This document shows positions 58,111-64,000 of a stretch of DNA of 64,000 nucleotides, piece by piece (position 1 is the first letter of the stretch; every line of letters starts with the position of its first letter). The notes beneath the pieces were generated by a model. The model saw only the letters and a program-made list of their open reading frames with translations. It did not search any database and had not been told where the DNA came from. Origin of the DNA: Strigamia acuminata (Eukaryota > Arthropoda > Chilopoda > Geophilomorpha > Linotaeniidae); assembly GCA_949358305.1 (NCBI GenBank), contig CASHSZ010000144.1, positions 19,679-83,678 on the forward strand, in the 5' to 3' direction. Position numbers and translations under genes: made by a program.

Positions 58111-61100
58111 GCCCGGGAATCGCCCTTCCGCCCGTCACCGAATTTTGTCAATATCTGATAAATTTCCACAGAATTGCAGCGACATTGTACGGGATATTTC
58201 TGCCCGATTTGACGGACTTATGTAAAACATTGCTGAAATTCCGTGGAAATTTATAAAATATTGACAAAGGTTGGTGACCGACCCACGGCGCGTTGCGGCG
58301 CGGTCGGAGCACGCGACCCGATCCCCCCCTCCCCCCGTCCCCAAAAAACCACGCCTCGAGGAACCCCGAGGTTCGGTTTCCGACCGGGTCGCCTCTTGAT
58401 CCGACCCGGGGCGCGTCACGGCGCGGTCGAAGGACGGCCCTCGCCCCCAAAAACCACACTCCGGGTCACGTGGTCTCGCACCCGACTCTCTCAGTTTTCC
58501 CGTTACGGGATCATGACGGGCCGTTACGGGATCGTGACGGGACCGTCGGCGGCCCGTTAACGGCTTGTACGGGCCGTTACGGGATCGTGACGGGACCGTC
58601 GGCGGCCCGTTAACGGCCCGTGCGGACCGTTACGGGATCGTGACGGGACCGTCGGCGGCCCGTTAACGGCCCGTGCGGGCCCATGCGGGCCGTTGACGGG
58701 CCGTTGACGGGCCGTTGACGGGCCGTTAACGGGCCGTTAACGGGCCGTGACGGTGTAAATCGAAAAAATCAACAACCGACAACACGTACGTGAAAACGCG
58801 TACAACATTCATAGACATTAATCTCGAATCCTGTTTTTGGTTTTACGCCGTTAACGGGCCGTTAACGGCCCGTTAACGGCCCGTCAACGGCCCGCATGGA
58901 GTCGTACGGGCCGTTAACGGGCTGCCGACGGTCCCGTCACGATCCCGTCACGGCTCGTGCGGGCCGTTAACGGGCCGCCGACAGTCCCGTCACGATCCCG
59001 TCACGGCCTGTGCGGGCCGTTAACGGGCCGTTAACGGGCCGTTAACGGCCCGTTAACGGCGTAAAACCAAAAACAGGATTCGAGATTAATGTCTATGAAT
59101 GTTGTACGCGTTTTCACGTACGTGTTGTCGGTTGTTGATTTTTTCGATTTACGCCGTAACGGCCCGTTAACGGCCCGTTAACGGCCCGTCAACGGCCCGT
59201 CAACGGCCCGCAACGGCCCGCACGGGCCGTTAACGGGCCGTCGACGATCCCGTCACGATCCCGCAACGGCCCGCACGGGCCGTTAACGGGCCGCTGACGG
59301 TCCCGTCACGATCCCGTCACGGCCTTCGTTCCCGGACTTCGGCTCGCCGACGGCCCGTACGACCTCACGCGGGCCGTTAACGGGCCGTTAACGGCCCGTT
59401 AACGGCCCGTTAACGGCGTAAAACCAAAAACAGGATTCGAGATTAATGTCTATGAATGTTGTACGCGTTTTCATGTACGTGTTGTCGGTTGTTGATTTTT
59501 TCGATTCACGCCGTAACGGCCCGTTAACGGCCCGTTAACGGCCCGTCAACGGCCCGTCAACGGCCCGTCAACGGCCCGCAACGGCCCGCACGGGCCGTTA
59601 ACGGGCCGTCGACGATCCCGTCACGATCCCGCAACGGCCCGCACGGGCCGTTAACGGGCCGCTGACGGTCCCGTCACGATCCCGCAACGGCCCGCACGGG
59701 CCGTTAACGGGCCGTCGACGATCCCGTCACGATCCCGCAACGGCCCGCACGGGCCGTTAACGGGCCGCTGACGGTCCCGTCACGATCCCGCAACGGCCCG
59801 CACGGGCCGTTAACGGGCCGTCGACGGTCCCGTCACGATCCCGCAACGGCCCGCACGGGCCGTTAACGGCCCGTTAACGGCCCGTTAACGGCCCGTTAAC
59901 GGGGCAAAACCGAAAACAGGATTCGAGATTAATGTCTATGAATGTTGTACGCGTTTTCATGTACGTGTTGTCGGTTGTTGATTTTTTCGATTCACGCCGT
60001 AACGGCCCGTTAACGGCCCGTTAACGGCCCGTCAACGGCCCGTCAACGGCCCGCAACGGCCCGCACGGGCCGTTAACGGGCCGTCGACGATCCCGTCACG
60101 ATCCCGCAACGGCCCGCACGGGCCGTTAACGGGCCGCTGACGGTCCCGTCACGATCCCGTCACGGCCTTCGTTCCCGGACTTCGGCTCGCCGACGGCCCG
60201 TACGACCTCACGCGGGCCGTTAACGGGCCGTTAACGGCCCGTTAACGGCCCGTTAACGGCGTAAAACCAAAAACAGGATTCGAGATTAATGTCTATGAAT
60301 GTTGTACGCGTTTTCATGTACGTGTTGTCGGTTGTTGATTTTTTCGATTCACGCCGTAACGGCCCGTTAACGGCCCGTTAACGGCCCGTCAACGGCCCGT
60401 CAACGGCCCGCAACGGCCCGCACGGGCCGTTAACGGGCCGTCGACGATCCCGTCACGATCCCGCAACGGCCCGCACGGGCCGTTAACGGGCCGCTGACGG
60501 TCCCGTCACGATCCCGCAACGGCCCGCACGGGCCGTTAACGGGCCGTCGACGATCCCGTCACGATCCCGCAACGGCCCGCACGGGCCGTTAACGGGCCGC
60601 TGACGGTCCCGTCACGATCCCGCAACGGCCCGCACGGGCCGTTAACGGGCCGTCGACGGTCCCGTCACGATCCCGCAACGGCCCGCACGGGCCGTTAACG
60701 GCCCGTTAACGGCCCGTTAACGGCCCGTTAACGGGGCAAAACCGAAAACAGGATTCGAGATTAATGTCTATGAATGTTGTACGCGTTTTCATGTACGTGT
60801 TGTCGGTTGTTGATTTTTTCGATTCACGCCGTAACGGCCCGTTAACGGCCCGTTAACGGCCCGTCAACGGCCCGTCAACGGCCCGCAACGGCCCGCACGG
60901 GCCGTTAACGGGCCGTCGACGATCCCGTCACGATCCCGCAACGGCCCGCACGGGCCGTTAACGGGCCGCTGACGGTCCCGTCACGATCCCGTCACGGCCT
61001 TCGTTCCCGGACTTCGGCTCGCCGACGGCCCGTACGACCTCACGCGGGCCGTTAACGGGCCGTTAACGGGCCGTTAACGGCCCGTTAACGGCGTAAAACC

Positions 61101-61796
61101 AAAAACAGGATTCGAGATTAATGTCTATGAATGTTGTACGCGTTTTCACGTACGTGTTGTCGGTTGTTGATTTTTTCGATTCACGCCGTAACGGCCCGTT
61201 AACGGCCCGTTAACGGCCCGTCAACGGCCCGTCAACGGCCCGCATGGAGTCGTACGGGCCGTTAACGGGCCGCCGACGGTCCCGTCACGATCCCGTCACG
61301 GCCCGTGCGGGCCGTTAACGGGCCGCCAACGGTCCCGTCACGATCCCGTCACGGCTCGTGCGGGCCGTTAACGGGCCGCCGACAGTCCCGTCACGATCCC
61401 GTAACGGGCTGAAAACGGGAAAACTGAAAGAGTCGGGTGCGAGACCACGTGACCCGGAGTGTGGTTTTTGGGGGCGAGGGCCGTCCTCCGACCGCGCCGT
61501 GACGCGCCCCGAGTCGGATCAAGAGGCGACCCGGTCGGAAACCGAACCTCGGGGTTCCTCGAGGCGTGGTTTTTTGGGGACGGGGGGAGGGGGGGGGGGG
61601 GGGATCGGGTCGCGTGCTCCGACCGCGCCGCAACGCGATGTGGGTCGGTCACCAACTTTTGTCAATTTTTGACAAATTTCCACGGAATTTCAGCAACATT
61701 TTACGAGACGTTTCTGCCCGACTAGACACGTTTCCGCAGGTTTTAGCAAAACAACGTTAAATTCTGTGGAAATTTATCAAATGTTGACAAAATTCT
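58036..61796. repeat. Palindromic element 3: arms and array
   Basis: Left arm 58,132-58,498, array 58,499-61,409, right arm 61,410-61,796. One inverted spacer (58,755) and six forward spacers (about 59,060, 59,417, 59,902, 60,260, 60,735, 61,092). Three forward spacers and their higher-order units are missing compared with arrays 1 and 2. Confidence 0.93.
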
Positions 61797-62366
61797 GTGC
61801 AAGTTTTGTCAGATACTTACTTACTTACGATATAAACTCGAACGTCGTCCATCGACACTCTCAACATTCCACCGGACATTTTCCGGAAGAGTTTGTCCCG
61901 ATCGGGACCACGCCTCGACGAAGCCCGGGACCCGGTTTCCGACCGGGTCGTTTTTGGCCCAAGTCACGGCGCGTCGCGGCGCTTTCGGAGCACGCGACCC
62001 GATCCCCCCCTCCCCCCGTTCTCAAAAACCACGCCTCGACGAAGCCCGGGACCCGGTTTCCGACCGGGTCGTTTTTGGCCCAAGTCACGGCGCGTCGCGG
62101 CGCGTTCGGAGCACATGAACCGATCCCCCCTCCCTCCCGTCACAAAAACCACGTTTTAGCGAAACCCTTGACCGGTCACAAAACCCACCGAACACCGAAA
62201 AGCAACGAACAAAACGCGCTCGGTCGCACGAACTACTCGGCCAAAACAACATCCGCAAATTCCGCATCACAGTCGCGATCAACGAAACAACGTATAGGCC
62301 GCCGTAATGTTAAAAAGCGGGACCCTTTCGCCCCCGACAAAATCCGCACACATACCCCAAGGTTAA
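61797..62366 (+). mobile_element. Right-terminal module ending in TTAA, copy 5
   Basis: Same module; TTAA at 62,363-62,366 followed by AACTGTAATATTTTATG, an AT-rich flank unlike any other in the window. Confidence 0.85.
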
Positions 62367-62470
62367 AACTGTAATATTTTATGTTAAGAAACATAAAATT
62401 GTGTTTAAAAGCAATACATTACAAAAATGAATAAATAAACCGTTAGCAAAGTCTGTCAGAGCTGAGACCA
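62367..62470. other. AT-rich flank outside the terminus
   Basis: AAACATAAAATTGTGTTTAA-type sequence without the GC-rich motifs seen to the left. No gene. Confidence 0.6.
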
Positions 62471-63175
62471 GAAACAGAATCGTTATCTCTGTGGAAACAG
62501 AATCGTTATCTCTGTGGAAACAGAATCGTTATCTCTGTGGAAACAGAATCGTTATCTCTGTGGAAACAGAATCGTTATCTCTGTGGAAACAGAATCGTTA
62601 TCTCTGTGGAAACAGAATCGTTATCTCTGTGGAAACAGAATCGTTATCTCTGTGGAAACAGAATCGTTATCTCTGTGGAAACAGAATCGTTATCTCTGTG
62701 GAAACAGAATCGTTATCTCTGTGGAAACAGAATCGTTATCTCTGTGGAAACAGAATCGTTATCTCTGTGGAAACAGAATCGTTATCTCTGTGGAAACAGA
62801 ATCGTTATCTCTGTGGAAACAGAATCGTTATCTCTGTGGAAACAGAATCGTTATCTCTGTGGAAACAGAATCGTTATCTCTGTGGAAACAGAATCGTTAT
62901 CTCTGTGGAAACAGAATCGTTATCTCTGTGGAAACAGAATCGTTATCTCTGTGGAAACAGAATCGTTATCTCTGTGGAAACAGAATCGTTATCTCTGTGG
63001 AAACAGAATCGTTATCTCTGTGGAAACAGAATCGTTATCTCTGTGGAAACAGAATCGTTATCTCTGTGGAAACAGAATCGTTATCTCTGTGGAAACAGAA
63101 TCGTTATCTCTGTGGAAACAGAATCGTTATCTCTGTGGAAACAGAATCGTTATCTCTGTGGAAACAGAATCGTTA
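62471..63175 (+). repeat. 23-bp minisatellite, about 30 copies
   Basis: Unit begins GAAACAGAATCGTTATCTC and ends TGTG. Virtually identical copies. As 23 is not a multiple of three, the three plus frames cycle through the same 23-residue pattern and none contains a stop. Confidence 0.97.
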
Positions 63176-63445
63176 TTTGGGGTAATTGCAAAACCATCAG
63201 ACTTGAGACCATAAACAGAATCGTAAACTTTTTGTGGTAATTAATTGCAAAACCGAGGTAATTGCAAAACCGTCAGACTTAAGTCAACAAAGAGAATCGT
63301 TATTTGTGGTAATTGCAAAACCATCAGATTTGAGACCATAAAAAAAATCGTAAAATTTTTGTAGTAATTAATTGAAAAACTGAGGTAATTGCAAAACCGT
63401 CAAACTTAAGTCAACAAACAGAATCGTTATTTCTGTGGTAACTGT
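63176..63445 (+). repeat. Two ~135-bp tandem units next to the minisatellite
   Basis: Segments with GGTAATTGCAAAACCATCAG, GACCATAAA, GTAATTAATTG and CAGAATCGTTATTT recur at about 63,178 and 63,314. They share the CAGAATCGTTAT core with the 23-bp unit, so may be its source. Confidence 0.8.
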
Positions 63446-64000
63446 ATGTCTCAGAAAAACATTAGAAATTAGAACGGCTAAGGCATCAGTTGCAAGATTT
63501 GTTATTCCATCCACATTAGGTGACTCCATTTGGCAGACTTGTATGATGCCAAGTGTCAGAGAAAACTTATTAATGGACGAAGTTCTATGTTCAAAAAATC
63601 AATTAGTTTACACTGTTAAATTTATTTTTATTTATTTATTTATTTTGCTGTGTTCGGACTTCACTGCATGTTTTGTGTAGTGACGTTATCTTTGCTTCAG
63701 GCGCTGTACCCCCAGCGCCACCTTGTTGCTTGACCCCGAATAAAAATCACTTGTTAGTTCTTAGCCTAATATGACTGACCTTTCATTTCAACCATCCTCA
63801 ACATAAATTGTTATTAGTAAGATATATACTAAATGGCGACGAGATAAGGATCCGAAATCCACGTTCAACGAATGAATCCATTAGTGACGCAAGTTTTATC
63901 GTGTTTTTCGAACTTTTTTACCGCTTTTTCGGCCCGTTGCTGACCACGCCGTCCCGACGTTAGGCCTACGTTCCATTGTCGTATTTTCCTTGCGTTTTCG
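63446..64000 (+). mobile_element. Possible LTR retrotransposon 5' end (LTR then primer-binding-like site)
   Basis: A GGCGCTG-TACCCC-CAGCGCC hairpin (about 63,700-63,720), AATAAA at about 63,739, and TGGCGACGAGATAAGG at about 63,833, which resembles the TGGCGAC.. primer-binding sites of Ty3/Gypsy-type elements. LTR limits are not defined, and no gag is visible before the window ends. Confidence 0.4.

Noticed and set aside
62471-63175. Long repetitive proteins in three frames over the 23-bp minisatellite
   Set aside because: Open frames follow from a stop-free 23-bp unit; no start context, splice sites or unique sequence support translation.

Overview
The window looks like nuclear DNA of an animal, probably an invertebrate; I cannot name the taxon. 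Reasons: multi-exon genes with GT..AG introns that keep frame across up to 14 exons, tRNA-derived SINEs, a piggyBac-superfamily transposase gene, intronless decayed copies of ribosomal protein S23 (uS12), and dense microsatellites. Exons are GC/CpG-rich; introns and spacers are A/T-rich simple repeats. From 62,367 to the right end the character changes abruptly to AT-rich DNA with a 23-bp minisatellite and an LTR-like sequence.

Layout. 1-111: first coding exon of a minus-strand gene leaving the left edge. 921-4,385: six tandem ~600-bp modules, each with a conserved UUCG-loop hairpin. 5,607-9,153 (+): a nine-exon, 943-aa protein with two C2H2-like fingers, an RS-rich tract and a PHD-like C4HC3 finger. 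9,757-11,405: four tandem tRNA-derived SINE units. 11,847-14,263 (+): six-exon piggyBac-family transposase, 643 aa. 14,592-16,130 (-): coiled-coil protein. 17,384-18,124 (+): Ala-rich protein. 18,516-19,101 (-): small coiled-coil/acidic protein. 19,781-20,326 (-): intronless thymidine kinase. 21,574-22,765 (+): Gly-Ser/Arg-Pro protein built from tandemly duplicated phase-2 exons. 23,533-28,378 (-): up to 14 exons encoding a large Lys/Glu-rich protein with the same two-finger module.

28-62 kb is a nested duplication. A ~20.36-kb unit (29,028-49,390) is followed head-to-tail by a second, shorter copy (49,391-62,366). Each carries two mini-genes of the two-finger family, RPS23 pseudogenes, a deletion-derived version of the 11.8-19.1 kb block (remnant of the transposase gene, intact coiled-coil gene, SINE, remnant of the Ala-rich gene, small coiled-coil gene), and large arrays of palindromic GC units (core CCGTTAACGG) interleaved with a conserved ~95-bp AT-rich spacer, flanked by long inverted arms. 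Five copies of one ~290-570 bp right-terminal module end at exactly ...CCCCAAGG-TTAA and abut four different sequences. TTAA is the piggyBac target site, so this is probably the end of a mobile element; the last one (62,363-62,366) coincides with the change in sequence character.

Working view: much of 1-62 kb may be, or may have been reshaped by, a large piggyBac-related composite element carrying accessory genes (zinc-finger, coiled-coil, thymidine kinase) and palindromic arrays. The repeated TTAA terminus and block paralogies are seen directly; the composite-element idea is inference, since no left terminus was found. Exon models come from splice signals and phase continuity only.
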